A DNA stretch of 64,000 bases from Trematomus loennbergii (lineage: Eukaryota > Chordata > Actinopteri > Perciformes > Nototheniidae). Below the pieces are notes generated by a model, which saw only the letters and a list, made by a program, of their open reading frames with translations, ran no database searches and had not been told where the DNA came from. The stretch spans positions 24,933,811 through 24,997,810 of the forward strand of contig JAAOOA010000006.1 of assembly GCA_012861695.1 (NCBI GenBank), given 5' to 3'. This document shows positions 14,641-26,681 of the stretch, one piece after another (the stretch's first letter is position 1; each line of letters starts with the position of its first letter). The position numbers were made by a program, and so were the translations under genes.

Positions 14641-15518
14641 TTTAAAATCATTTTGTGACATTCTCACTGAAGAGACTTGCAATTATTTGTACAGTCATAT
14701 CTGCACTACTCATCAACTCAAAAACACCAGATTATCCTTGTTAATTACACAACATTGATTGGTTTAAATTGTGTACAATGGTTTTGTGTTTTTCCCCTTC
14801 GATTCGGAGAAACAAATATTTGTTAGGAGTTTAGGATGGCAGAAGACACTACACTACCCATAATCCTCAACTATCGTTTGGGATTACACCTGCCGCTTTG
14901 CTTGACAAACCCCTTGATTAGTCCTCAAGCTCTTTGATTGGATGTTGGAGTGGCAGTGCGCCAAGGTTACGCCGAGCGTCAAACAGCACTTTGAAACGGA
15001 ATGAAGCCCCCAGAACTACACATGTGCAGTGCAGTTCTCAACAGTGCATTACAATACATCTATCAATATGTTTGTACCTCCACCATTAAACTGTCATATT
15101 CTGCACATTTCTTATTCTATCTACATACAGCTTATAAGAGTATAATAAATATGTGAAATGTCAGTTAAAATAAGTGCTTCAACATAGTTAACATTGCAGG
15201 AAAGTTGATTGTCAAGTCCCAAAACAAACCATGCAATATATTAAACCTTAAGTACTTTGTCAGGCTTAATATTTATCTGTTGATACCCCCAAAGCTTTTT
15301 GCTTACATTACATTACATTGCATTTAGCTGACGCTTTTATCCAAAGCGACTTACAATAAGTGCATTCGACCAAGAAGATACAAACTTGAAGAAAACAGAA
15401 TCATATAAGTACATCAGGTTTCATAGAGCCAAAACATTTCAAGTGCTACTCAACTGGCTTTAGATAAGCCAGTCCTTTTTAGTATATAAGTGCTTTGTTA
15501 GCAATTCTTTGTTAGTAA

Positions 15519-17215
15519 TTATCGCTCGAAGTGGAGTCGAAAGAGATGAGTTTTCAGTCTGCGCCGGAAGATGTGCAAGCTATCTGCTGTCCTGATTTCA
15601 ATGGGGAGCTCATTCCACCATTTTGGAGCCAGGATAGCAAACCGACGTGTTTTTGCTGATGGGAACTTGGGTCCCCCTCGCAGTGCTGGCGTAGCGAGCC
15701 GTTTGGCCGATGCAGAGCGGAGTGCACGTGCTGGGGTGTATGGTTTAACCATGTCCTGGATGTAGGAAGGGCCAGATCCATTCGCAGCATGGTACGCAAG
15801 TACCATTGTCTTGAAGTGGATTCTAGCAGTTACCGGAAGCCAGTGAAGGGAGCGGAGGAGCGGCGTGGTGTGGGAAAATGTTGGAAGGTTGAAGACCAGA
15901 CGAACCGCTGCATTCTGGATGAGCTGCAGAGGTCGGATGGCACATGCAGGTAGACCAGCCAGGAGGGAGTTGCAGTAGTCTAGGCGTGAGATGACGAGAG
16001 CCTGGGCCAGAACCTGCGTCACTTTCTGTGTCAGGTGGGGACGTATCCTCCTGATGTTGTAAAGAGTGTATCTGCAGCAGCGGGTTGTTGCAGCGATGTT
16101 TGCAGTGAAGGACAGTTTGTTATCTAGGGTCACACCCAGATTCCTTGCAGTCTGAGTCAGGGAAACAATAGAGGTGCCGATGTTGATTGTTAGGTCAAGA
16201 GTGGGACAATCTTTTCCCGGAAGGAAAAGCAGTTCAGTTCAGGTGGTGAGCAGACATCCACTGAGAGATGTCCGCTAGACAAGCAGAGATGCGTACGACG
16301 ACCTCGGTCTCTGAGCTGGGAAAGGACAGAATTAATTGGGTGTCGTCAGCGTAGCAGTGGTATGAAAAACCATGCGGGCTAATGACAGATCCGAGCGAGT
16401 TTGTGTACAGGGAGAAGAGGAGGGGACCAAGAACAGAGCCCTGAGGGACCCTGTAGTTAATTAACAAGGGTCGGACTCGGACCCTCTCCAAGTTACCCTG
16501 TAGGTACGGTCTTTGAGGTATGAGGTGAGGAGGGAAAGTGCAGAGCCTGAAACTCCAAGTTCTTGGAGAGTGCGAAGGAGGATCTGATGATTCACCGTGT
16601 CGAATGCAGCAGACAGGTCCAAAAGGATGATGACAGAGGAGAGGGAGGCTGCTTTAGCTGTGTGCAGTTCCTCAGAGACAGCAAGGAGGGCAGTTTCTGT
16701 TGAGTGACCTGCCTTGAAACCAGACTGGTGCGGATCCAGAAGGTTGTTCTGATGGAGATAACAGGAGAGTTGTTTAAAGACAGCGCGTGTTTTAGAAAGG
16801 AACGGGAGGAGAGAGACAGGCCTGTAGTTTATAACATCGGACGGGTTGAGAGTGGGTTTCTTTAGGAGAGGGTTTACTCTTGCCTCCTTGAGAGTGTTTG
16901 GAAAGTGTCCAGAAGTTAGAGAAGTGTTAATGAAATGGGTGAGAAACGGTAGAATATCAGGAGCGATAGTCTGAAGGAGGTTTGAGGGGATAGGGTCCAG
17001 AGGACAAGTGGTAGGACGGGCAGAGGTAATGAGGGTAAGAACCTCACTTGGAGAGAGAGGGGAAAAAGAGGTTAGTGTGTGGGTGAAGGGTGGGTCTGGT
17101 GACCCAGCGGTGAGTAAAGGTGAGTCAGAAAAAGAAGAGCGAATATCATCAACCTTTTTTTCAAAGTAGTTAACAAAGTCGCTTGACAGAAGGGAGGAGG
17201 GGGAAGGGGCTTTGG
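15519..17215 (-). pseudogene. L2 LINE reverse transcriptase (multiple frameshifts)
   Basis: Reading the minus strand in shifting frames gives the conserved blocks in order: [39 protein letters not shown] (first catalytic aspartate), [21 protein letters not shown] (catalytic YADD, about 16350) and SRLDYCNSLLAGLP in the C-terminal region. A stop and a frame change lie just before PQGS (about 16440-16460) and another frame change lies near 16200. The last frame, 15519-16133, ends at the natural C-terminus with FRRRLKTHLF. Catalytic residues are still legible, but the gene is broken. Confidence 0.9.
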
Positions 17216-17221
17216 GGGGTT

Positions 17222-17689
17222 CTAAGAGGGTGGACGGTAGAGAACAACAATGGTTAATTGTATCGGATGGGTTACTGTGACGGAATGGAATTCAAAGGTG
17301 GAAGGAGTGAAGTTAGGTAGTTTGAAGAGGGAAAAGCTCCATTTGGGAGAGAGCAGGAGACCAGTGCCACCTCCTCTGCCAGTGGGTCTGGGTGTATGGG
17401 AGAAGGAATATGTTGTGGAGAGAGCTGCTGGGGTGGATGTGTTGGATGGTGTAATCCAGGTCTCAGTGAGAGCAAGGAAATCCAGAGACTGCAGGGAAGC
17501 GTAGCCAGAGATGAAGTCAGCCTTAGGAACAGCTGACTGGCAGTTCCACAGGCCACCTGAAACTAGATGTTGGATCTCAGTGGAGCATGTGAGATAGACG
17601 AGAGCTGGCCGGTTATATCGAGTAGGAGATACACGGGGCCAGTGATAATTGCGAGAAGACACATGAACAGGAATGGAGAAAATACACAT
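17222..17689 (-). pseudogene. L2 LINE apurinic-like endonuclease, N-terminal part
   Basis: The frame contains LDFLALTETWI, then a glycine-rich GRGGGTGLLLS and IVVLYRPPS. These are the TETW and YRPP landmarks of the APE-type endonuclease of L2/CR1/jockey LINEs. It stops right after YRPPS. The next sequence in the LINE direction already encodes the linker before the reverse transcriptase (FVNYFEKKVDDIRSSF), so the domain's C-terminal half, expected to hold GDFN and the catalytic histidine region, has been deleted. The start codon is not the original one. Confidence 0.85.
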
Positions 17690-18113
17690 GATTATAGCAT
17701 GAGGGGCTAAAAAATAAAATAAAATAAAACACCAGTGATACTTAGCTCAATCAAAGTAGGATTTGCCTCCTCTTTGCCTCCCTCGTGACTCCAACGCTTA
17801 CATGTATTTAAAAGAAGACCTTAACCTAAAGTATTATTTAATGTTTTAATAAAGCCTAATTAGTTTGTCTGTTTTGCATATCCTCCTATTATTCTTTGTA
17901 CATCCGGCACTAAACTGTTTTATTGTAGAGATTATTTACAGTATCTTCTTGATATTTTCTATTCTATATTTCTATCATTGACCTTCTACTTTCCCCTAAT
18001 TTGTTTGCGTCCGTTTATGAAGCTGAAGGGGACTCGGTGCGTCACAACTGCACGCCAAAGGACCCTGACCAAGCGTCGCTATTGGACTATCAGGGAGTGA
18101 GACTGTGTTGTCC

Positions 18114-19171
18114 AGCATCGTCACACGACACAAGGAAGCAACAATCTCATATCAATTTATGATTTATCTTGAATTGGAAGGTGCATTCCGGTTATACGGA
18201 TGAAACACAGATCAGTTGTTAACCAAAACGTCACACATCCTGGAACAGAAAAAGGCGATCATCATTGATAGTTCTTACAAAACTTTCCGAACGGCAATGC
18301 AAAAGTTGTATTTTATTCCTAAACTGCAACCTGCAATCGAACAGAATGAAGTACCTCCTTAAGATCAAGGACATACAACCATGTTATTTTCTTACCTGTC
18401 TTCTTACCAAAGATGTATGATGATTAAAATCTATAAAAACACAGTGAATGTTATAAAGTAAAGCAAAAGCTCTTACAATAGTAGATTGTTTGATATGTCC
18501 TCCTCTCTGTGTTTTATTTGCTTTACTTCACACAGAAGGTGTTCTCTGCTGCTTCCCCTTCTCTGTGGGCCAGGAAAAATGGAGGATGGCCTACATTTTA
18601 CATCTAATCCTAATGACATTCTCATGGCTGCCAGTCAAACACCCCTCTCTCTCCTCTTTTCTCTCTCTCTCTTTCTCTCCTTGAAAGTACCCCTCAGCCC
18701 ATATAGTGAGAGTAACACATCACTAGGAATACGATTTTGCTCACTAAGCCCAAAATAACTGCAGATCATTCCTATAGCCTTGAAAAAACCATGAAAGATA
18801 ACCTTCACTTTTTTTTTTCTTACAATGAATGAATGGCCTAAAACACTTGGTTTGTTAATTAAAATCTGTACATGTACAGACAGTTATGGTCCCCAGATGA
18901 CTCCAAATCCCATCGCAATCCTCACACACAATTATTTCAAGCTTCGGACTCTACACATATTTGATGGCCCATTGTCCTCCATTTGGGTTCATGCATCAGT
19001 TGTGTGTGAAGGCTAGTTTAGTATACTCCTGTACCAATCAGCCAAATCAGTGTTGTGCTTGTCCTGATTGCAGTACAATATTTGAAAAAAGATTGTATTG
19101 AATTTGTTACACTCTATTTAACTGGTCAATAGGGAGGAAAAGGGGAGCTAACAGCTAAAGGCTAATAGAAC
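18114..19171. other. Non-coding stretch
   Basis: No element termini or coding blocks recognised. It includes a CT-rich tract near 18650-18680. Confidence 0.55.
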
Positions 19172-19173
19172 TA

Positions 19174-20570
19174 CAGTGCTTATAGAAAGTTATCATACCC
19201 TGTGAAAATCTTTACCTTTTCACATTAAACCCTGGATTTAAATCTAACTTTTTCTTAACTGTATGTACACATAATAACCCTCATCATCAAAGCGAAAACA
19301 ACATTTCAAAAAGTTCTGGACGATTATTACAAATTAATTTGTAAAATACCTGGTTTGGTTAAGTGATCAGCCCCTTAGAGTCAACTTCCAGATCAAACAC
19401 CAGGCTAATACATTTAAGTGATTTAGATACTTCAGAATAAAACCAGCTGTTTCTTGAGGATTCCACTACTAGTAGTCCATGATACTGCAAATAATTCACT
19501 GTGGTTGGAAAAGTGCCTTCAAAAGGCTTCCGGGATTAAGTTGTAGGAAGGAAGAGTGCTGTTCAGAGCATAATTAAGAAGTGGAAAGTGAATGGCACAA
19601 CCAACACCTTGCCTAGATCAGGCCGTTCATCCAAACTTGATGACCGAGCCAGAAGGACATTGATCAGAGAAGCTACAAAGAGGACAAAGGAAACTTTGAA
19701 GGACTTACAAGTCTTGTCTATGTCTGGGACTGGTCGGTCTGTGCATGAGACAACAATCTCACAAGCTTTACACAAAGCTTGCCTGTATGGCAGGGGGGCA
19801 AGGAAAAAGCCTTTTCTGAAATGGTGCCACACTCAGCCTCGTTTGTGATATGCAAAAACACACATGGAACACAACCTGCTGTTGCCATGTGGAAAAAGGT
19901 TCAACGGTCAGATGAGACTAAGATTGAACTTTTGGACTGAATTCCAAGCGCCATGTTTGGGGAAAATCAAACACAGCACATCACACGGTGGTGGCAACAT
20001 TATGTTGTGGGGATGTTCTCTTCAGCAGGAATGGGCACTTGGTCAGGATTGAAGGAAAAATGGATGCTGCCAAGTACACCCACATTCTGGTTGAAAACCT
20101 GCACCTTTCTGATAGACAGCTGAAAATGGGCAGGTCATTCCCCTTCCAACACAACAACAATCCTAAACATTTTGCCAAAAGAACAACGCAGTGGCTTAAG
20201 GACAGTAAGGTGAATGTCCTTAAGTGGCCAAGTCAGAGCCCTGACTTAAATATGATAGAACATCTGTGGATGGACTTGAAGAAAGCAGTATTTTTTGGCA
20301 AATTGCATTGGACTTTCTATGTTTTAGGACATACAAAACGGTTTAGCTTTGGTAACGAAAATATGCAGCATTAGGCCACCAATGAGCTAGATCTTATCCA
20401 GACCAAAGAAATTAACTGGCCTGCTTCAGATCGACAAGTTATTGCCCAAGAACTTAGACACAGTTACAGTACATGAACTTTGTGATTCTTATAATCTTCC
20501 TGCCAATTCAAGCCAACCAAAGCCTCTATTCTTCTAACTTTATTATCACTTTAGGTTTATGATTGTACTG
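19174..20570 (+). mobile_element. Degenerate Tc1-like DNA transposon
   Basis: The left end reads TA then CAGTGCTTATAGAAAG, matching the CAGTGCCTT...-type termini of fish Tc1-like elements. The interior encodes a Tc1 transposase relic. The right end is weak: only ACTGTA at about 20567-20572 resembles the expected terminus. It immediately precedes the insertion site of element B, whose left target duplication (20570-20577) abuts or overlaps this end. Confidence 0.85.
19540..20300 (+). pseudogene. Tc1-like transposase pseudogene
   Basis: The N-terminal helix-turn-helix part is legible as KWKVNGTTNTLPRSGRS followed by DDRARRTLIREATK. Next comes a frame-shifted central part with KKVQRSDETKIELL (first catalytic Asp), and then GKMDAAKYTHIL. 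The second catalytic block, normally QHDNDPKH, reads QHNNNPKH, so the second catalytic Asp is Asn. The third block SPDLNMIEHLW keeps its Glu. Several frame changes and stops (around 19848, 19940 and 20030) confirm a dead copy. In Tc1 elements this enzyme cuts and pastes at TA sites. Confidence 0.88.
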
Positions 20571-20577
20571 TACATAA

Positions 20578-23280
20578 CAACAGGTCCTCCAACTCATACG
20601 ACCAAATGGGCCGATTGTTCAGGCCCTTATTACGACCAAATATGTTGTTTGTTCAAGCGCTTAATACGTCCTATAATTACGTTTTAAAATGTTCGCCCTC
20701 TAGTGCTCCCGTTGAAAGCTAACGTTACAGATGGTCGTTTATTCACAAATAACCCTCTCTGTAAAATCCTAAATTGTAGGATAGTTTGGCCATTAAAACG
20801 CTTTTTGATTAGATTTCTAGCGAGAAGTGTATATTGTACTTTTAGAATCCACGTCCAGTCGATATGTAGGATCTATAGTTTGATAGATATTACGAGATGA
20901 TTTGAGTTTCGACAGGAGAACGTGTATATGCGGTAGCTTCCATGTAAAGTTACGGTTGAAAACAGTATTTCCGGTCTCGACGTTTCATAATAAAACCAAT
21001 GATCAAATGATTTAACAGTATATCTGCAGTACTCATCAACTAAAAAACATCAGTTTATCCTTGTTAATTATACGACATTTATTGGTTTAAATTGTGTACA
21101 ATGCTTTTGTGTTTTTCCCATAGGTTTTTCTCTTTCGATTCTGAGAGACACCTTTCAGAGGTTTTGATAGGCTAAAACATCGATTGTTTTAGCCGCAATG
21201 CATGTCGGGATATGGTGTTTATGCGATATGAAATCGGAAAACATTTTTTTTAAATAAAATAATACTTTATTCCGAGTGTTCTTGCTTTTCTCTTTGGAAG
21301 TCATCACATAACGGCATTGTAATACACGGTTCGGCTGCATTAAATATTACATATCTGCCGTAGATATTTATTTAAGAGCCCTGATCAGAAGACCTTTTGA
21401 CAAACTGTAAGAAATGCCGCCAAAACTGAATACGTGACGTGGATCATAAATATATTAGCAATTAAACAACATCTTCCATTTCTTTTCACACAATACGTCT
21501 CCTTGCAGTATCAACACTAATTCGGCTGACTTTTATATTTGATCCAATTGGTAGATAGGTTATTACACCATAACGGTGCACAGCTGATAGAAAGGGATTT
21601 TTTTGTGCCTACCTTTCCAACTCCTCATGCAGTTGACTGTTACAGGTCTATACAGGTTCATGGTACAATGCATAAGCTTCAAATCGAGAGACTGAAACTG
21701 TATTTTCCTTTACCGTTCTGTTTTAATTTCACAATAAAGTTAATAGTCATATTTGATATTATGTTTTATTAACTAGACCACTGGTTTTTTAACCACTAGT
21801 GGTTAAAGCACGTTATTGAATTTTGTTGTTGAATACGTTTTATTTGATGAAAATTTAAATATTAAGAGTAGCCTACATACAAAATTGGGGGAAAGTAGAA
21901 GGCATGATAGAAATATAGAATAGAAAATCAAGAAGATACTGTAGTGATCTCTACAATAAAACAGTTTAGTGCAGGACGTCCAAAGATATTAACAGGAGGA
22001 TGTGCAAAACAGACAAACTAATAAGGCTTTATTTAAAGATTAAAGAATACTTTAAGTTAAGGTCTTCTTTTGAATAAGAAAAAAACGTTGGGGTTATCCA
22101 CAGATAAATATGAAGTCTGACAAAGTACTTAACGTCCAATATATTGCATAGTTTATTTGGCACACAATCACCTTCCCTGAATTTGACTCAGGTGTAACTA
22201 AAGTCTGATTTAAGGGTTGTTTATATTTCACATCATTAATCAGAATCTGCAAAGTAACTAAAATAAATGTAGTGGAGTAAAAATACCAGGTTAACCTCTG
22301 AATTGTAGTGGAGTAGAACAAAGTAGTATGCTGCTGTAACAAAAACATTTCCCAACTTGGGATCAATAAAGTATATCTTAAAATACGAAAACGTCTTATA
22401 AAGAGACGTGCTCATGTGTAGTTATGGGGGGGGCTGGACCCGGGGGCTGGACCCGTCCAATTCCAGTTTTGGAAAGTCTGCCGTGGTTCCATTCCATTTC
22501 ATAGAGCTGTTTGACGCTCAGCGTAACCTTGTCGCACTCCCACTCCAACATCCAATCACAGGGCTTGATGACTAATCACGGGGTTTGTAAAGCAAGGCGG
22601 ATGTTGTAGTCCCAAACGATAGCTTGGGATTCTGGCTATCGAAGTGTCTTCGGAAACTGTAGTGTCTAAACTCCGATAAAACTATTTGTTTCTCTGAATC
22701 GAAGGTTAAAAACACAAAAGCATTGTACACAATTTAAACCAATCAATATTGTGTAATTAACAAGGATAAACTGATGTTTTTTAGTGGATGAGTAATGCAG
22801 ATATCACTGTGTAATCATTTGACAGTGAGGGGAATATCAACGGTTTTATTATGAAAACTTCGAGACCGGAAAAACTGTTTTCACCCACGCTAACTTTACA
22901 TGGAAGCTGCCCCATATACACGTTATCCTGGCGAGACCTCAAATCATCTTCCTAATATCTATCAAACTATAGATCCTACACATCAACTGGACGTGGATTC
23001 TAAGAGTACAATATACACTTCTCGCCAGAAATCGAATCAAAAAGCATTTTAATGGCCAAACTATTCCACGATTTAGGATTTTCCAGAGAGGGTTATTTGT
23101 GAATAAACGTCCCTCCGGAGCGTTTGCAATGAACAGGCCGGGAGCATGTTGTTTCACGACCACTAGAGCACCTCTAGTGGTCGTGTAAGAAACAACATAC
23201 ACTTTAAAACGTGTCTCTGGGTCATAATAAGGGCATGAACAATCGGCCTATATGGTCGTTTTTTGTTGGAGGACAGGCTG
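20578..23280. mobile_element. Long-inverted-repeat hAT-like element B with perfect 8-bp TSD
   Basis: The termini are CAACAGGTCCTCCAAC on the left and the inverse of CAGCCTGTCCTCCAAC on the right. The element is flanked by the perfect 8-bp duplication GTACATAA (20570-20577 and 23281-23288). The arms, about 20578-21180 and 22460-23280, are inverted copies of each other, diverged by a few percent plus indels. No transposase motif was found in the roughly 1.2-kb interior. An 8-bp TSD with CA...TG ends fits hAT, so this is a non-autonomous foldback element. Its inner arms also occur in elements A and C; its outer arms do not. Confidence 0.9.
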
Positions 23281-23288
23281 GTACATAA

Positions 23289-24930
23289 TACTTCATCTTG
23301 TGCTGGTAGAAAATAAAAAGCTGCTTCTGATGGATGAAAGAGATTTAATTAAAAACAGATCTGCACTCATGCATCTGTGAATACTTGCAGACCTCAGACA
23401 TATATGGATTTTGGATTGTAGTGGTTTATCTGCTGAAAATGTAAAACAACACATTCATTATTTCAAACTTCATGAATGTTAATACACTTTTTTTGGCTAA
23501 TACTTTCCGAACACTGGGAATAATGTTGGTTATGCATTGTGAGTATGCACTTCACTAAGTTTGATTCTAACTTTTGGGATATACAATGGTTTTCTCATTC
23601 TATAAGGCAGCAAGCAGCAAGATTTTGTACATGTTACGACAATGCTACAGATGACACAGAGTAAACCAAAAAAGTTTTCCAATCAAGAGTTCTGCCTGTA
23701 CTTCTTCTCTCAATTTCTTCACAAGATGGAAAGACACAGAACAGTTCCCTCATGGTAACACAACTCATTCTGCAGTTTTCACCCAGAGAATCTCAATCTT
23801 ACCAAACTGTATTACTTACAGCTTGCACTGTTGCAGGGAGTGAGGCTAAGAATAGGTTTCATTTGTATACTATATTGGTAGTGGGAATCTCTTTATTACA
23901 TATATATGAAGTCAGTCGTGCCAATGTTCTGTACTGAGATGTTCAGTGTGACCTGTGTTTATTCAGCTCTCCCAGCCTCCAATGTATACTCTCTAAGGTA
24001 AAAGCGCCCAGAGAGCTTTTCCTCTATAGTTTCTGAGGTACCATTAGTGGGCTCTCTCCATCACACTCCTCTGGCAGAAATGGACATTCTCGTGTGAGTA
24101 TATGTCCAGCCCGACTGATGGTTTTCATTGTTTCATTTTGGATTACAGAACCTTTATGGCTTTCAGGATGGTTTATTAGTGTGCCTCAGTGTAGCACACT
24201 CTTATTATTGTGACAGCTTTCTCTCTGTTCACGTACAGTACAAAAGTATAGCTTCTTGATAGATTCATTCTCTCCTCATTTCATAAATGATCAACTTTTT
24301 TAGAACTGGGGTGTTCAAACTTCATTATCAAACTATCATTTGTTGCAAAGATGTATTCCATTTCTACAAAGCTGCCTCCTGTTTTAGTGCAGCCTTGATT
24401 ACGTATTCCTTTAATGTATTAATGCAGTGTGCAACTGTTAATAAAAAGTGTTTAAATAAATAAACTGAATAAAATGCAATTCCACCTTTTCCTATAGCTG
24501 AAAATAATTGCAATTATGTTTCAGAATGTCACAATGAAATCAAATAATAACTTGAAAGAAAAATTATAGGAACAAATAAAGAAATGTAATTGCACAAAGT
24601 TAACTATTGACAAACTGTGCACAAGAGAACTGTGACTGTGAAGGGAATGAAACATAAATGAGAGCTGGTGAAGGCAGTCTCTGGTGAGGCCCCTGCATGT
24701 GTTCAGATGCTGTTTGCTGATCCTGGATCAGTGTGTGAGGGAGCTAAAGTAGGCCAGCTGTGGAAGGGCCATTGATCGTCCTGGCCGGGCACACCAGACT
24801 TATTTTAGAGTCCTACTGTGGCTTCTTTTCCCTGAAGATCTGCGAAGGCAAACATCCAGCCACAGACCAAGACTGGGGGGGGGAGGGTGGCCAAAAGATT
24901 ACTGTCCCTGACCTTAAATTATCTGAGTCT
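23289..24930. other. Non-coding stretch
   Basis: Single-copy-looking AT-rich sequence with no coding or terminal-repeat signal seen. An 8-G run lies near 24875. Confidence 0.55.
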
Positions 24931-24971
24931 GAGATACATTTAATCGCGTAATTCCAACGCGGATGTTGAAA

Positions 24972-25300
24972 CGGCAAAGAAAGCAGAGAAATTGGCACAA
25001 ACAATATGTATTGCGGTCAGTAAGAGCCATCATTACCTTGTTGTAACAGCACACCTTATCAATGACAAATGGAAACCGCACTTGTTTGCTTTCGGTGCAG
25101 GGAAAATGGAGGGAAATCATTTTGCTGAAACATGCACTAACCAGGGTCTTGAAGTTGCACAGGAGTGGGATATAGCAGATAATATCACCACTGTAGTAAA
25201 AGATAGGGCTCGCATTATGAAAACGGCAGCAAGAATACTACCATACAAGCATATGTGTAGGGCACATTATACAGAGGGGAATCACAGCAGATTTCCGTGA
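24972..25300 (+). pseudogene. hAT transposase fragment
   Basis: The frame encodes YLVVTAHLINDKWKPHLF, then KMEGNHFAETCTNQGLE, WDIADNITTVVKDRARIM and HMCRAHYTE. The order (VTAHFI...W, HTAENI, W.I..K...VVTDNA, C.AH) is the central catalytic region of hAT transposases (ZBED/Tol2-like family). The VTDNA block reads VVKDRARIM, keeping the Asp. It ends at a stop near 25300 and lacks the BED finger and the C-terminal dimerisation domain. There is no nearby terminus, so it is an isolated fragment. Confidence 0.7.
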
Positions 25301-25361
25301 CGACGGCTTTATCTATGCTTTTAGTGTAGGAAATTGTAGGACTTCATGTCTATAATACAGT

Positions 25362-25650
25362 AAGGCAAGGCAAGGCAAGGCAAGTTTATTTATATAGCAC
25401 CTTTCAACACAAGGCAATTCAAAGTGCTTTACAAAAATGGAAGACATTAACAAAATGGCATTTAAAATCAGTCATTAAAAAAAAGATAATAAAAGAAACA
25501 TTAAAAGAAAAAATACATGGATAAAAGTTACAGTGCAGTTTAAGATGTGAATAGTTCAATTAAAAGCAGCGACAAAAAGAAAAGTCTTCAGCCTGGATTT
25601 AAAAGTAGTAAGAGTTGCAGCGGACCTGCAGGTAAATTAAGATGTTATAA
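25362..25650 (-). mobile_element. LINE 3' end with (TTGCC)n tail, minus strand
   Basis: On the minus strand the sequence encodes RSAATLTTFKSRLKTFLF followed by a stop. It continues through a 3' UTR with AAAGCACTTTGAATTGCC and GTGCTATATAAATAAACT and ends in about four TTGCC repeats. This is the 3' end of an L2-like LINE. A short fragment of a similar 3' end lies near 53640-53710. Element F inserted just beyond its upstream end, at 25661. Confidence 0.75.
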
Positions 25651-25677
25651 TAAAACTTTCGGTAACACTTTATATAA

Positions 25678-26026
25678 AGGTGAAACCAGCTCGAGTGCGC
25701 TAGAATTTGAAAATACACAACCGGAAAAAATCTGCCTCTTCCTTACAGAGCCTCTCCTCCAACAACACGAACGCGCACATGACCAATGAGGGCACGAGAT
25801 AAGTTTGTGCACAGATGGAAGGCTGACAGGCAGGTAGGCCATCCAGGCCGGCTAAAATGATTGGTCGTGCTTTTTACAGTACTACGGCTTCCACAGATGA
25901 CATTTTTTATGGATTTTTTGTCAAAGCACTTAAGATATTCATTGCTATTGGGATGTTAAGAGCATTCCATGGAATATAACAAAAAGTGTATCTCGAGCCG
26001 GTTTCTCAAACTTACCTACCCCACCT
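25678..26026. mobile_element. TTAA-flanked MITE, copy S1 (inside F)
   Basis: The right end is TACCTACCCCACCT followed by TTAA (26027-26030). The left end is shortened: AGGTG is followed directly by AAACCAGC, so about 18 bp of the terminal repeat is lost, and the left TTAA has lost one base. The F right arm shows the empty site, TATATTAAGG in inverse orientation. The inverted-orientation sibling is at 50891-51245. Confidence 0.85.
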
Positions 26027-26681
26027 TTAAGGTACACAAATTAACCATCAACTAGTTGTTAATTAACATGCATATTAGCAGTATATTGGCTCTTTATTAG
26101 TCATTATAAAACACTTATTAATGCCTTATTCTACATGACCATATTCTACAAGTAATAGGCCATTAGTTGAGAGTTTTTCCTCAATAACCCTCTAATTAGT
26201 GCTTATTTATTGCAAGTAAGGAAGTTGTTGTACATTTGTAGTTTTGGTCTTAATATGCTCTGCTCAATAGAGAACCGCAGTGACGCGTCCTAAAACCCGG
26301 AAGTAAACTCCTTCGTCAAAAACGCAATGCAATTTCTCCATAGGATTTTGGAAAATAGCTCGAAATAAGGTCTGTGGTTGACACACATTTAAGAGACGGA
26401 TCACGTTTTGTTCAGCAGGATAATATCCACATGTCTACCCTACTTTTATAATTTTCTAATCATAAATCTAGTCGCCAGAAGCTAAATGCTAACGTTATGC
26501 TATAAAGGAACTACAGCAGGGCTCTGCTTCAACGTCACGCCAACTTAAGATCCATATTCAAACATACAGATTCTAAATGGTACAAGATGAAGTGTTTGTT
26601 TGAACAGTTTGCAGGAGGCAGGTACTTGCTTTCAAGCAGAACAGGGCAAACAAACATAGCGGGAGTGTTTTACGTATTCGG

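Larger units (their letters stand above)
15305..17700 (-). mobile_element. L2-clade LINE, minus strand, internally deleted
   Basis: The 3' end lies on the left. The plus strand shows ACATTACATTACATTGCATT then GACGCTTTTATCCAAAGCGA, the inverse of a classic fish L2 3' end with its ATGTA-type tail. Reading leftward from about 17690 come an endonuclease start, then reverse transcriptase, then the C-terminal region. The second half of the endonuclease is missing, and there are stops and frameshifts. At about 2.4 kb it is short of a full-length element. It sits inside foldback element A. Confidence 0.9.
14690..18113. mobile_element. Foldback/hAT-like element A, interrupted by an L2 LINE
   Basis: The segment 14690-15010 matches inner arms of elements B (21010-21180; inverted at about 22470-22830) and C (53230-53545; inverted at about 53950-54210). 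The segment 17790-18000 is an inverted copy of B's interior (about 21890-22090). The segment 18000-18113 matches the right terminal 110 bp of C, ending GTGTTG. The L2 LINE at 15305-17700 separates these parts. The left terminus was not found, so the left boundary is only the start of recognisable homology. Confidence 0.65.
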
